Part shown: one piece after another, positions 47,063 to 58,105 of the stretch
Numbering within the stretch: position 1 is the first letter of the stretch
Layout of the letters: every line of letters starts with the position of its first letter
Assembly: GCF_040183065.1 (NCBI RefSeq)
Contig: NC_091132.1
Span: 157,268,102-157,332,101 of the forward strand
From: Periplaneta americana
Taxonomy: Eukaryota; Arthropoda; Insecta; Blattodea; Blattidae
DNA length: 64,000 nucleotides
Direction: 5' to 3'
Position numbers and translations under genes: made by a program
Notes under the pieces: generated by a model
Told to the model about the DNA's origin: nothing
What the model saw: only the letters and a program-made list of their open reading frames with translations
The model's database searches: none

Positions 47063-48089
47063 GATGGAAGCGTTTTTATAGGATTATCAATAATACATTA
47101 AGTTTCTTTTTAAATGTTACCATATACCATAGACACAAAAACTATATTTTAATTTATAATATAGTACCTTATATAGGCCGAACCTAAATAATTTATGAAC
47201 AATTATAATTATCAACTGTATAGGCTAATATTAACCTAATATAATACTGTTCATTGTCAGGTACTACAGACGTCAAGGAATCCTGTTATACCATGATCGC
47301 TTCCATTCTACTGTTGCATGGTATGCGAGAACCTACATACTGTCTATAACATTGCAACACGTACTGTACCATGTTTCCTACCCCCTCTTATGTAAACAGA
47401 GACGGTAGTGACATCACTCCGAGAGGTAACGTGAAGTGGAACAGGTAGCACAATGCATACTATTTTCGCCTAGAAGTTAATGCTATAGAAATTAACGAGA
47501 AGTACTGTTAATTTATAAAGAAATAGTCAAAAACTCATAATTATATAATATCTAAAATACTTCAACCTTTAAATAATTTTTATGTCTTATTTATATGTTT
47601 GTGTTCTGCAGAATTTTTCTACCTTCATTACACATTTTTACTCCTCATTATTTTTTGCAAGACGCATTTCAGGTACTAACAACATAAACTGTCTCATTTG
47701 TATGATTATGATTTTCCCTACAACTACAATTCCTTACTTACTGCAACATTTTCTACATCCATGACTCAACGCAGGGTAGTCGTACAGTTATATGCAGTCT
47801 TATACAGAGAAGCAAGCAGTTATCACGAGTAACTTGAAAATCATAAATTGCCGTGCTGATTTCGTGACAGCATTGCTCTAAACTCACTATGTGCGAGAAA
47901 TATTGGAGAGCAAGAGAGTTAATGGCTTTATAGCTAAAAACTCTGCATTATTTAATAACAACACCAAACTGTTTCTTGTGTGAGTAAGACAGTAGGGCCA
48001 TCAGCTGTAACGATGGAGTAAGAATGTAACAGGCCACCAGGCTTAATACGGGATAGGAAGAAGAACAAGAAGAAGCTGAAATAAATAAA

Positions 48090-48450
48090 ATAGCCAAATT
48101 AATGTTAGCCAATGATTTTGTAAAAGTGATGAGCGGTTCGAAGAAAAACACTTGGAATGGACTCAAAATGGTAGTTCATTATTTCCGTGGGAATTACAAA
48201 GATCCCAATTTTAAAGAAATTGCATTAAGAGAAAAAGTTTCAAGATCTTGGAATGCAATATGAGTGTGAGAGATCACTTCTTGCATGTCCATCTACATTA
48301 TTTGCCTGACAATCTAGGCACATTTAGTGAACAACTTGAAGAAAAGCTTGAACAGTACTTATGGAAAATCAGATACCAAGGGAAGTGGAGTCTGAATGTG
48401 CTGACTGATTATTGCTGGATGATTCAAGCAGACAGTTCTTCCGAAGGTGC
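48090..48450 (+). pseudogene. Fragment of an arthropod mobile-element-associated protein
   Basis: Frames read LANDFVKVMSGSKKNTWNGL, FRGNYKDPNFKEI, then CNMSVRDHFLHVHLHYLPDN, LGTFSEQLEEKLEQ and RYQGKWSLNVLTDYCW. I recall a common arthropod sequence of the form NMS-K-HFL-SHLDFFP-NLG--S-E-GERFHQD---ME-RYQGKW----L-DYCW, found as dispersed copies. Its function is unknown to me. Some conserved residues (FHQD) are changed and a stop splits it. Gene A lacks it at the matching place. Confidence 0.5.
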
Positions 48451-48524
48451 TTCTAGACAGTCAAGTAAACGGAAACTTCAAACATAATGAACTCTCTATG
48501 TGAAGACTCGTACTGCATACTCAC

Positions 48525-48607
48525 CTTTCTGTTAAACTATCGTTGTCCTCTGCCGTTAGTTCCATCCTTGGCTCCTCTTTCATTGTGTCCAAGTCACTCT
48601 GCTCTTC
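48525..48607 (-). CDS. Gene B: acidic exon 3
   Basis: An 83-base exon between acceptor TTTTTAG and donor GTGAGTATGC. It reads EEQSDLDTMKEEPRMELTAE and DNDSLTE plus two bases of Arg, so the next intron is phase 2 as in gene A. It has a MKEE motif (psi-K-x-E) that gene A lacks. Upstream of the donor side, homology to gene A begins at CAGTCAAG (48456). Confidence 0.85.
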
Positions 48608-49089
48608 CTAAAAATACAGAAGAAACAAAAGAAAAAGATAGACAATTTACATTAACAAAAGCGCACCGTATTTCGTATTAATCTTAGTAGAATTAAATAA
48701 TAGAAGACAATTCTTGGGGCAGATTTTTCGTGGCGTAAGTCTTTTCCTTATAGATCTGCGTTTTTGAACCTTTTCCAAAATGTGATACACAAAGGTGTAA
48801 TATAAAATCCTGCAGCACATTCATATAATCTAAATCTGATGTTCCAAAACAGCAGGGGAATTTTGACGGTTTTGGAAGGGAAAAAGTACTATAAAATACA
48901 ATAAATTAGATAAATGTATATGCATTAATATATAAAATAAAATATTTTAAATTTTATGACTTATTTTTAGTAACATACGAGGAATGATAATTTGCTGAAT
49001 GGTAAAAAGGTGCATAGTACAAAAGACGTTGAGAACATAAACTAAATATATGTTAATCAGAAATTAAATTAACACAAATTTTGTTATTT

Positions 49090-49341
49090 TTTAAGTAAGT
49101 TATTTTACGACGCTATATTAACATCTTAGGTTATTTAGTGTCTGAATGGGGTGAAGGTGATAATACCAGTGAAAGGAGTCCGGGGTCCAGCACCTAAAGT
49201 TATGCAGCATTTGCTCAAATTGGGTTGAGGGAAAACCCCAGAAAAAAACCTCAACCAAGTAACTTGCGCCGACCAGGATTCGAACCCGGGCCACCTGGTT
49301 TCACGGCCAGACGCGCTAACTGTTACTCCACAGGTGTGGAC
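49090..49341 (-). mobile_element. tRNA-derived SINE, copy 5
   Basis: A well-preserved copy of the common SINE with box B GGTTCGAATCC on the minus strand near 49283. The flanks CAAATTTTGTTATT and CAACTTTTGTATTGTTATT suggest an imperfect target duplication. Gene A (about 25400-25440) has the empty site. Confidence 0.88.
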
Positions 49342-49824
49342 CAACTTTTGTATTGTTATTTGAAGTTAATGACAGAAATGCATAATTTAGTGACAGAAAT
49401 TATTCCAATGCAATACCAGTGTCAAACTTAGGGTATTATGCATGTTTTCTTAATTTTATATTTAGGAAATATGAATAAATACAACGTTATTACATGTTTT
49501 GATAAGATATCTAATGCAGGAGACATTTTATTTCACAAAAGCAGGTAAAATACGATATTTTTTTAAGGTTAGCACTTCTCTAATCTGGTTACCCTAGATG
49601 CGCATAAGTCATTCTCTCCTCTGCTGCTTGCACACCTACACTTTGACTTCTGCCATGACGCATATTCTGCCGCACACCAGTGGGTCGTTTGAGTATACCA
49701 CGGCACACTGCTGGAAAATAGCTGTTATAGAGTAACTATTTAATTATTTATAATAGCAGAAATTATCTATGAATGAATAATTCAATTTCTAGTCACGAAT
49801 TCGGTGAATTTTGTAAGTGGTTTA

Positions 49825-50030
49825 TCTTACAACATTTTAACAACTGCAATGGCTATCCAGTGTCCCAGTGACCTCAGCAAAATGTTCTACGGTTCAGCAC
49901 CGAATGTAACCAGGATTTGCTGTCAATGGGTTAAGGGATAACACCTGAAAAGCTTCAAACAGGTAACTTGTGCCAACCAGTATCTGGACACCGATTTCCT
50001 AGCATCACTATCAGACATGCTAATTGTAAC
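49825..50030 (-). mobile_element. Old SINE copy shared with gene A (26425-26620)
   Basis: Decayed SINE with CAACTGCAATGGCTATCCAG, TTCAGCACCGAATGTAACCA and CAGGTAACTTGTGCC surviving, in the same context as 26425-26620. 50045-50620 is intron paralogous to 30455-30920. Confidence 0.75.
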
Positions 50031-50976
50031 TCCACGCCTTTGAACGAATTTGGTAAAATTCCCATTTTTCTGACAATGTCTAATACTAACCCATTGTATG
50101 ATCCCAAATTTTTAGATTACCAGGTACATAATGATCCGGTTCAGTTTGCTTTGGATATTACTCTATGCTCATTACATTTTCTTCCAGTTTAGCTCCACAA
50201 TTTCTGTTAGGCAAAATTATGAAGCATACAGCTCCAGTACACAACACTTCCTTTGCTATGACAATACTGATCATTATAGTGCACAGAAAAGATTGGTTAG
50301 AAAATTCATTGACCAATTTTGTGAAATTCATAACTTTCCCGAGAATTTTAACTAAGTTGGGGTCTAGTTATAAGAACTAAAGCATATTCAAATACATTGT
50401 TTATTTCTAGTAATTTTTAAATTGGCAAAATGAAGTTTGTAATTTTAAGTTTCCCTACCTGTATTAAAATTAAATAAGCAAGAGTAACTAAAATAAACAA
50501 CGGTTTCCTGCATGAATATATCACAACATTTTGCAAAATTTAGAGCCAATTCTACAATACACTCAAAATCAGCTATATAATTTACAGTAAATTTACAAAA
50601 ATACCTTCTCTCATGGATAAGATAATATTCGGGCGTGCTTCCGTACAGGGGCAGCGCCAAAATGGCGCCAAAACAAAAAAGAAAGAAACTACATAATATA
50701 GCAATGAAATATCCTGAACGATTTTGAAGAGAAACGTACCATTTTCGAGGAAAAAAATATACCATCACAACACCTGAAAAAACGCTCAAGGCAGAAACAA
50801 AAAAAAAGTATCATTTATCTATCTCATATCTTCTCTTTCCACTCCCGTCCCTCGCACACTCTTCTACACTCTCATTCTTCCATCCTTTTTCCGCACACAA
50901 CTACTTTATTTCTACTACCTAATTTTATGCCTACATTACATACCGGTACCTTATCATTAACACACTTTTTACTTAC

Positions 50977-51052
50977 CTTGCCAGTGACGAGACTCGAACC
51001 ACTGACGTTCATTTCTATCCTCCATAGCATTAACCATTAGGCTACAAGAACA
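50977..51052 (-). other. tRNA-like sequence inside the TIR transposon
   Basis: On the minus strand TAGCCTAATGGTTAATGC (A-box) and GTGGTTCGAGTCTCGTC (box B) are spaced as in a tRNA, but no acceptor stem forms. Either a captured SINE head or an internal pol III promoter. Not a functional tRNA. Confidence 0.5.
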
Positions 51053-51300
51053 CTTGCGAAAGATACGCTTGAAACTTATACAAAACCTCAACCCAATCAC
51101 AAATCTCCCAATTTACGTCATATACTACGTCACCCACTACGTCACATCTTACATAGAAAAACATTCCTCTCCACCAGTCGCTTAATAACAAGGTATTCGA
51201 CTAACCTACTATCGATATATCTCGAAAACACTGTCACTACCACTCTTCAAACGCCGACTTCAAATGACATAACTCACAAACACACCGACTATCGATCAAC

Positions 51301-51483
51301 ATGACACAAGACACGACGTCCAGCAGCCTAAAAGTCCGAACTACTTTAATAAGTCTGTCCCAAACAGTTCTACGCACAAAGGAAGATACTATACAATATG
51401 CAATGAAAATAGGTTTCATCAAGAGCGAAGCCAGATGCCCTCGATGCAAACTAACCTTTTTCAAATACACAAACATAAACTGA
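51301..51483 (+). CDS. Small zinc-ribbon-like frame, possible transposase exon remnant
   Basis: A 60-residue frame with ATG. It reads MTQDTTSSSLKVRTTLISLS, then TKEDTIQYAMKIGFIKSEAR and CPRCKLTFFKYTNIN. A helix followed by G-I---CP-C resembles the N-terminus of IS1595/Merlin-type transposases (QWL-E-GLI----CP-C). The second CxxC half and the catalytic domain are missing. The frame's last 14 codons run straight into the first unit of the minisatellite. It may be a truncated exon or chance. Confidence 0.4.
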   Translation: MTQDTTSSSLKVRTTLISLSQTVLRTKEDTIQYAMKIGFIKSEARCPRCKLTFFKYTNIN

Positions 51484-52235
51484 CGTCTAACCTTTCCAAA
51501 AAAACCCTAAACTAACGTCTAACCTAACCTAAACTAAACTAACATTTTTCAAATACACACACCTAAACTGACGTCTAACCTTTCCAAAAAAAAAACCCTA
51601 AACTAACGTCTAACCTAACCTAACCTAACCTAACCTAACCTAACCAAACCTAACCTAACCTAAACTGACATATTTCAAATACACACACCTAAACTGACGT
51701 CTAACCTTTCCAAAAAAACCCTAAACTAACGTCTAACCTAACCTAAACTAACATCTTTCAAATACACACAACTAAACTGACGTCTAACCTTTCCAAAAAA
51801 AAAAAAAACCCAAAATGACGTTTAACCTTTCCAAAAAATACTGAAGTAACATTTTTCAAATACACACACCTAAAGTGACGTCTAACCTTTCCAAAAACCC
51901 TAAACTGACGTCTAACCTTTCCAAGAAACCCTAAACTAACATTTTTCAAATACATACACCTAAACTGACGTCTAACCTTTCAAAAAAACCCTCAACTGAC
52001 GTCTAAGATTTCCAAAAAAACCCTAAACTAACATTTTTCAAATACACACACCTAAACTGACGTCTAACCTTTCCAAAAAAAAAAAACCCTGAACTGACGT
52101 CTAACCTTTCCAAAAAAAACCCTAAACCAACATTTTTCAAATACACACACATAAACTGACGTCTAACCTTTCCAAAAAACCTTAACTAACATCTTTCAAA
52201 TACACACACCTAAACTGACATCTAACCCTAAACTA
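51455..52235. repeat. Minisatellite, about nine units of 60-100 bases
   Basis: The unit is roughly TAAACTGACGTCTAACCTTT, CCAAAAAAACCCTAAACTAA, then CATTTTTCAAATACACACAC. TTTCAAATACACA recurs near 51459, 51547, 51675, 51757, 51856, 51945, 52036, 52137 and 52195. Unit length varies through A-run length and CTAACC sub-repeats. The first unit overlaps the 3' end of the frame at 51301-51483. Confidence 0.9.
51606..51665. repeat. (CCTAA)n, TTAGG-type telomere-like tract
   Basis: About ten near-perfect copies of CCTAA (TTAGG on the minus strand), the canonical insect telomere repeat, within the minisatellite. It sits inside a transposon with clear ends, so it is interstitial and not a chromosome end. 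Confidence 0.85.
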
Positions 52236-52981
52236 ACATGTAACTTATCACTAATCTATGTCAAATTTCTTTAGTCTAAAATCTAACTAATCAACGATAG
52301 GCTATGTGGAAACCAGACTTAAATAATTTAGCGTTCTTATACACTTCAAACTCCCCATGACGTCAACTGACGGCATCACATTCGATCTGTGTACACCATT
52401 CCTAATAACGTGTACACAGATTTACGTAAAGAACATACAACAAGAACCAACGTCATTACACAAGCCGTCAGTAAAACAACAAAAGGTTAAAAGGTACGTA
52501 AAGTAAAAATCTGATAGCTACATTATATTCGCAACACGAAAATGGCGTCCCATTACAACCGCCTCGTAACCTCTCTGTACCATAACATAACCACGTTCAA
52601 TATTATAATATACCGTGTCGAAAGCACTTGATCCTCGTAAAAAAATACGCTTATCAATATTAAGTAATTATTAAATCAGTACAAAGTACCATAATCCCAA
52701 TTTGGCGCTGCCCCTCTACGGAAGCGTGTCCTAATATTCTACAAAAGATACATTACAAATACGTAAATACTTAAAAACAAAAAGGTGAAAAAATGAAAAA
52801 ATGAAATCAAGCATTAGTTCTATGCAACATTACAACAATAAATATTGAGACGTGCTTTTTGTCTCTATCATAAAGTGGAAGGCACTGCAAACACTGTTGT
52901 AAAGAGGTAGTGTCTGTGGCAATCAAAATACAAGATAAACATTGGAAGTAGGACACAGTGCATTCCTTATGCTTCACTCAC

Positions 52982-53119
52982 CTCTGATTCACGTTTCACC
53001 ACAGGGAATGATACTGGCACCGGATCTTCCTCAAACTTTATCTCGGATATGAGATCAGAGCTCTGGTTCACATATTCCTCTTTTATACAAGTCAAATGCT
53101 GATCCAAGGTATTCTGTTC
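52982..53119 (-). CDS. Gene B: acidic exon 2, second copy
   Basis: A 46-codon exon, phase 0 at both ends, acceptor CTGCAG, donor GTGAGT. It reads EQNTLDQHLTCIKEEYVNQ, then DLISEIKFEEDPVPVS and FPVVKRESE. It matches gene C exon 20-145 in position and intron context. Three psi-K-x-E motifs (IKEE, IKFE, VKRE) are kept. It can be used together with, or instead of, 54659-54796 without changing frame. Confidence 0.8.
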
Positions 53120-53644
53120 CTGCAGTACAAAGAGACATCTTAAATGAGCAATTTATTACACGGTATTAGAAGACGCCTACTAACATGACAAGCTGCTCTC
53201 TATACATCTCCATGCAACAGCTTGACTTATGAGGAATGAGGCCAAGTTTCATATACAAATGCAAATTTTTCATACTGAAATATTTTTAGAGATGTCATGA
53301 AGGTCTGTAATAATACGAAAAGCAACTCGTGCATATTTCGGCCATTCCTGCATTTAATATACTATTGCGTATTTTTGTAGCATATTTTCAAGACCGTGAT
53401 CGACTAAACCCAAAAAATTAGAATTGTTTTGCAAAAAAAAAAAAAAAATGAAATAAAACAATAAGAATTTTGTTGACTGTACTTGTTGGATAGAAAATAC
53501 TTAAGTATGAAGGGACACTATGATAAAACATCACTGCCTACTTTTGGTCCATTGAACTGCTGCACAAAAACACACATTCCCAAACATCCCTACCTACCTG
53601 ATTCTAACACCCCTACCCTTCTTTTATAAGGTTCACTTATTCTG

Positions 53645-53725
53645 AGTTAGCACACCAGCAGTATTTTGTTTCGTACCTGCAAGTACTCAAACATTATACC
53701 ACTGAGCTACCACACACTTCGACAA
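53645..53725 (-). mobile_element. tRNA-like SINE relic
   Basis: On the minus strand GTGGTAGCTCAGTGGTATAA is a near-consensus tRNA A-box arm, but box B is lost. Probably an old SINE head in an intron of gene B. 53120-53600 is intron paralogous to 146-480. Confidence 0.4.
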
Positions 53726-54011
53726 CAAGCATTTCGCAATATCCTTTCGACATGTATGAGTGGGGAAAATTGAAAACCTCTAATTCTATTTCTAATAATA
53801 TCAAGATTTGCCAACTGAAGTTTTTAACTTCACGTTTCTCTATCTATAGTAAAATTGAATGCAATTCATTGACAGAAAAACGTACGTAAAATAAACAATA
53901 CACTGATATATGTACTTACGTGTCTGTATGCATCAGAACATTTTTGCAAAATTTAGCGTACCTTCTGCAATTCAACCAAATAAGCCCCACAATTTACACT
54001 ACAGTTATAAA

Positions 54012-54017
<6 letters not shown>

Positions 54018-54064
<47 letters not shown>
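54018..54064. repeat. (TA)n microsatellite
   Basis: Pure TA run in an intron of gene B. Confidence 0.95.
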
Positions 54065-54066
<2 letters not shown>

Positions 54067-54286
54067 TGGCAGCATAATGTACTAGAAAAGAAATATCCCA
54101 GACTTGTAAATACTTAAAAAACAATGGGTGAAAAGACGAATGAAGACAGGGTGATAATATTCATGCATATATGTACCGCATAATAAATAATCATTTGAAA
54201 ACCGTAAAACACATTCAGAATTTTACACAAAACCTAGACAAACAAAAAGAAATCAACTCAAGTACAACACATGATCAAAATAATAC

Positions 54287-54468
54287 CACAGTCTAGTATA
54301 TACAATCACGAAGCTTGAGTTGTGAGGTAGCTAGGAACAATAGAATGTGCAGGTGTTATTTCGCATTGTCTCTAATGAGGAGATAGTAGCGATCCTAGTG
54401 GTTAGGAACTATCTATGGATGCAAATTTATTACATATTAAACGTCGTGGCTGTATATACTAGACTGTG
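54287..54468. mobile_element. CACAGTC-type MITE, 182 bp
   Basis: Terminal inverted repeats CACAGTCTAGTATATACAAT and, inverted, CACAGTCTAGTATATACAGC. Perfect 7-base duplications ATAATAC lie at 54280-54286 and 54469-54475. Genes A and C lack it at the paralogous place (GTGGGAATGTGT context). Same family as the outer MITE at 34063-36678; the P-like element at 34083-36510 is a likely source of transposase. Confidence 0.88.
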
Positions 54469-54658
54469 ATAATACACTGTGGGAATGTGTAGCTATGGCA
54501 GTCATTACGAGTAAGTATAACGAGCAATTTCGTTCTGCCACTGTCACAGACTATAAGGCGCTGAAGTACTGTTGTAAAAAGGCAGTGTCCGTTACGGTGA
54601 ACACACAAGATAAACACTGCAAGAAGAACACACGGTGCATTCTTTGTGTCGCACTCAC

Positions 54659-54796
54659 CTCTGGTTCACGTTTCACCACAGGAAACGAAACTGTCTCCGG
54701 ATCCTTCTCAAATTTTACTTCAGATGTGAGATCTCGGCTGTGGTCCTCATATTCCTCCTTTATACCTGTCAAAAGCTGATGCACAGGATTCCGTTC
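54659..54796 (-). CDS. Gene B: acidic exon 2, first copy
   Basis: A 46-codon exon with CTGCAG acceptor and GTGAGT donor, phase 0 at both ends. It reads ERNPVHQLLTGIKEEYEDH, then DLTSEVKFEKDPETVS and FPVVKREPE. It matches gene C exon 1104-1241 in position. Psi-K-x-E motifs are IKEE, VKFE and VKRE. Intron sequence to 55350 aligns with 1242-2100 once the SINE is removed. Confidence 0.82.
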
Positions 54797-55721
54797 CTGC
54801 AGTACAAAGAGACGCCTTAAATGAGCAATTTATTACAGGATGTTAGAAGACAGCTTCTAACTTTACAAGTTGTTCTGTATTAGTCCGTATGCCACAGCCT
54901 GTGCTTTACATTATGGTGGGTAACGGCAGATTTATATGCCAATGCATATTTTCATGCAAAAACGTTTGTTATACATGTTATTAACTTCCGTGATGTTGAC
55001 TACGCAGAGTTAACTGTGCATAAGTTTTTTTAAATATTTCGGCCATTAATGCATATAATTTACTAATGTGCATTATATTGTATATTCTTCATAGTGTAAG
55101 CTTAGCAACATTGTTTGCGTAGTTTTATAAAAAAAAACAATTAGTCTGGATTGTTGTGTTGTCAGAACATAAATGTTATGGTAGACTACATTCGATGGCT
55201 AGAAATTCCTTGTATATGAAGGGAAACTGTGAAAAAAAAAAAACACTGCTCGCTTTTGTTTCATTGACCTACTGCACAAAAGAAAATAATCCCTAACAAC
55301 TCTACTTTCCTGACTCTAACACCCCTAGGCTATCCTCATTTTGTATGATTGACTTATCAATTGAAACCGCAAAATGATTGAGAGTTTTACACAGACCAAA
55401 ATAAAAAAAAAATGAATTCGTGTCCTTAAGCACGATATCAAATACCTACACTGAGGGAATGTGTAGCCTGGCAACCATTAAGAGTAAAATGTAAATTGCA
55501 ATTTCCTTTTAACATGCGACGTATAAAACCAGGTAAATTCAACATTAGACTTAGCTACAACATGACATAAATAATAAATATATAGTTATCCAATTTCTTC
55601 TACCTCTAACATACAGTAAAAAGCACTGCAACTAATATGTTGATAGGAAGTAGTGCCTGTGCTAATCAAAATAAAATATAAACTCCGGAAAACACCAGTG
55701 CATTCCTTGCGCTTCACTCAC

Positions 55722-55835
55722 CTCTGGTTCATGTTTCACCATCCTGAATGAAATTCGCATCGGATCTTCATCAACTTTCACCTCAGGCGCGAGAGCATGT
55801 CCCTGGTCCACATATTCTTCGGCGTAATAAGACAT
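55722..55835 (-). CDS. Gene B: possible first coding exon
   Basis: ATG at 55833-55835 (minus) opens MSYYAEEYVDQGHALAPEVK, then VDEDPMRISFRMVKHEPE, followed by a GTGAGT donor in phase 0. The 38 codons align with the first exon of gene C (4840-4956), and the region upstream is also similar, supporting a shared 5' UTR. No MDVIK-type exon was found to the right, up to the window end. One canonical VKHE motif and one VKVD variant are present. Confidence 0.62.
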
Positions 55836-56294
55836 CTTTGTTTAGCCCTACGTATAGCAACTCTGTCGTTATATTTTTGCATGCAGTACCGGTACGTTCT
55901 TCATCGTAACGATAAAAAGAAGGTCAGGGCTCACTGAATCCTTTACGAACTATTTTCAAGGCGGCCGTGTTCAGATAGATGATTAAGGTTCAGAACGATT
56001 GTAATTCAAAGTTTATTCCTCTTTGTAATTATTTTTAGCATTATTAATTTTCTTCTAATATTACTTATTAATACTAATTAATAGTAACTAATCGCGGCAA
56101 TGATAAAGTTTAGCGGTCCCAGCTTAGGTCGTTCTTGCACGCATGAAAATAACAATGGAATTTACACTCTTTGGACAGGAAGTACTATGTGACTCAAAAG
56201 GATGACGGAAATAACAGAAGGCCAACGGTTTCATTTATGGAATTATGGACGTACTTTACGAAGGCTACACCAGAGTCGCATTTGCGGTATATGT

Positions 56295-56390
56295 CTGCAG
56301 TTTGAACCCAGTGAGGGCAATATTTGCTCGATCCCCGACATGAAATTATTATTTTTGGGTACAGCAGAGTCGCATTCGCATTGAAAATAA
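56295..56390 (+). repeat. Isolated copy of the GTTTGAACCCAGT repeat
   Basis: One copy of the motif array found at 62600-63830: GCAGTTTGAACCCAGTGAGG, CTCGATCCCCGACATG, then ATTATTATTTTTGG. 55990-56290 and 56400-56766 hold no gene; 56590-56690 is repeated at 60370-60470. Confidence 0.6.
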
Positions 56391-57335
56391 TACATTTTTG
56401 ATAATATACACAATTAGAACTAAAAATGAGATGTATATTACCAAAAATTTTACCATATATATTTCATTACTGTTACAGTACCTAATATTGTAATTAATGA
56501 AATGAAGCATGCTACATTACGAAATTCTTGCACATTCATTTATGCATGAATCAATAATTTTCAGTTGCATCGCACGTATATTTTGATGTTTTAAAATTAT
56601 AGGTTATGTTTACTCTATCACTACTTTATTTCTACATTCGCAATTATGCAATTATAATTAAGCATAACGTTACGTATGACGACTTGTAAAGGCAGTTTGT
56701 TTACACATCAATTACATTTATTCGTTTCATACAGTACTTCAATCTGAAGTCTGATTAGTTAAATATGTTACTAGCAGGGGCGGCTTTAGAGGTAGTGCCG
56801 TTGTGCCATGGCACTACCAGAATACAGAAGGAAATGGAGAATTCATATTTTCCGCTCAAAACCTGAGAGAAACAAGTTACGCTTACACAAACTCTACCGT
56901 CAATACGATCTTGGCAGCAAAACACGTTGTAACCAATGTTTGGAGGATGGATCTGTGCCAGGCACTATATCCCATAAGAAATACAATGGGATGCGCGCGC
57001 AATCTTCATGTTCGCTCGTCCTTTTCAGCATCTAAAAGCATGATCTGAAATGTGCCAGGCACAAATTGCCGCTGGCTTTTGCAATGCTTGTAAAACTGTA
57101 TACATCTCCATTTACTACGCCGATCCCTTACTACCTCGCGCTCTGTCACCCTTCCGCTTTGTCGGAACAAGTTTCTTAGCGAAGACTGCAACAATAAGAT
57201 AATAAAATCTCTCCCGGTTTCTTGAAAACTTGCCTTGAGAAAGTTTTCACTTTATTATTTCTACCAACAGTACCAAGTGTAGTGTGAACATGTTAAGTCG
57301 TGAGGTTGTCATCGTAATAGTGATCGTGTTGTGTA

Positions 57336-57900
57336 CTGTTAAAATGAATTCGGTTGGCGTTTTATTGAAATCTCAGTTTTCAACATTAACATATGAAAAC
57401 AAACTTCGTGTTAAAGAATTAGGCAGACCAACACCGCACTTGAACATTCATCAAAAAGCAGCAAAGTGCTAAAGTTAACAGATCTGGCAAATTCAACCCA
57501 GATATTTATTTAAAAAACAACTGGTTGTGTGGATGTGATGTGAAAAATGCGTTCTTCTTTTTCCCGTGTGTTCTGTTCGGAGGTGAACTTAGCTGGTCAA
57601 AAGTGGGTGTGACAGATTTAGTACACTTATGGGGTAAAATAAAAACACATCATAAGTCAAAAGTTAATATGAATAACGTCTTCAGTTTGTCTATGCTGGG
57701 TAAAGCGAACACTGAAAATCAGTTAAATTCACACTACAGACTCGCGAATGCAAAACACAATGAGCAAATTGATAAAAGCAGATATGTGTAAATTTAATAA
57801 TAAATTGTATACGATTTTGTGGGGCACTAGATTTAGCACTAAGAGGGCACAATGAATCTGAGGAGTTTTGTTTGCAAAATAGACAACTTCAACAAAAAAA
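57336..57900 (+). pseudogene. TTF-type (ZMYM1-like) hAT transposase, N-terminal part
   Basis: The frame reads SVGVLLKSQFSTLTYENKLR, VKELGRPTPHLNIHQKAAK, then, after a break near 57470, SGKFNPDIYLKNNWLCGCDV, KNAFFFFPCVLFGGELSWSK, VGVTDLVHLWGKIKTHHKSK. W--C----FF-CFPC-LF-----W---G--D--H------HHKS is the TTF zinc finger seen in ZMYM1-like hAT proteins. A stop at 57789 and later fragments (FCGALDLALRGHNESEE in another frame) end the readable part. It would have bound element DNA. Confidence 0.75.
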
Positions 57901-58014
57901 TGATGGATTTATTTTCAAGTCAGAAGAATAGGCGAATGGGTTTTATCTATCGCGCATATTAACCTGGTCAACAAAAGTGCTCAAGTGCTCCAGTTGTATA
58001 CATTTTGGTGAGTG

Positions 58015-58015
<1 letters not shown>

Positions 58016-58103
<88 letters not shown>
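58016..58103. repeat. (ATT)n microsatellite, left of nested hAT
   Basis: Pure ATT run of about 29 copies that continues at 59579-59634 beyond the nested element, so the element landed in the microsatellite. Confidence 0.95.

Positions 58104-58105
<2 letters not shown>

Larger units (their letters stand above)
50631..52731. mobile_element. 2.1 kb TIR transposon with 8-bp target duplication and internal minisatellite
   Basis: Terminal inverted repeats about 35 bases long start GGGCGTGCTTCCGTACAGGG and, inverted, GGACACGCTTCCGTAGAGGG, both going on CAGCGCCAAA. Perfect 8-base duplications TAATATTC lie at 50623-50630 and 52732-52739. Gene A has the empty site (GCTAATGTTCTAC, about 30920). Inside are a tRNA-like stretch (50977-51052), a 60-residue frame with a CPRC zinc-ribbon half (51301-51483) and a long minisatellite. 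Eight-base duplications fit hAT, P or Merlin; the GG ends and the zinc ribbon favour a Merlin-like origin, tentatively. Confidence 0.85.

Noticed and set aside
47065-47460. Right terminal repeat of the DD82E element
   Set aside because: No inverted match to the left end (CAGAGTGATTCACCG) was found; left end or right end may be truncated.
51606-51665. Possible true telomere end
   Set aside because: The TTAGG tract is short, inside a transposon with defined ends, and unique sequence continues on both sides.
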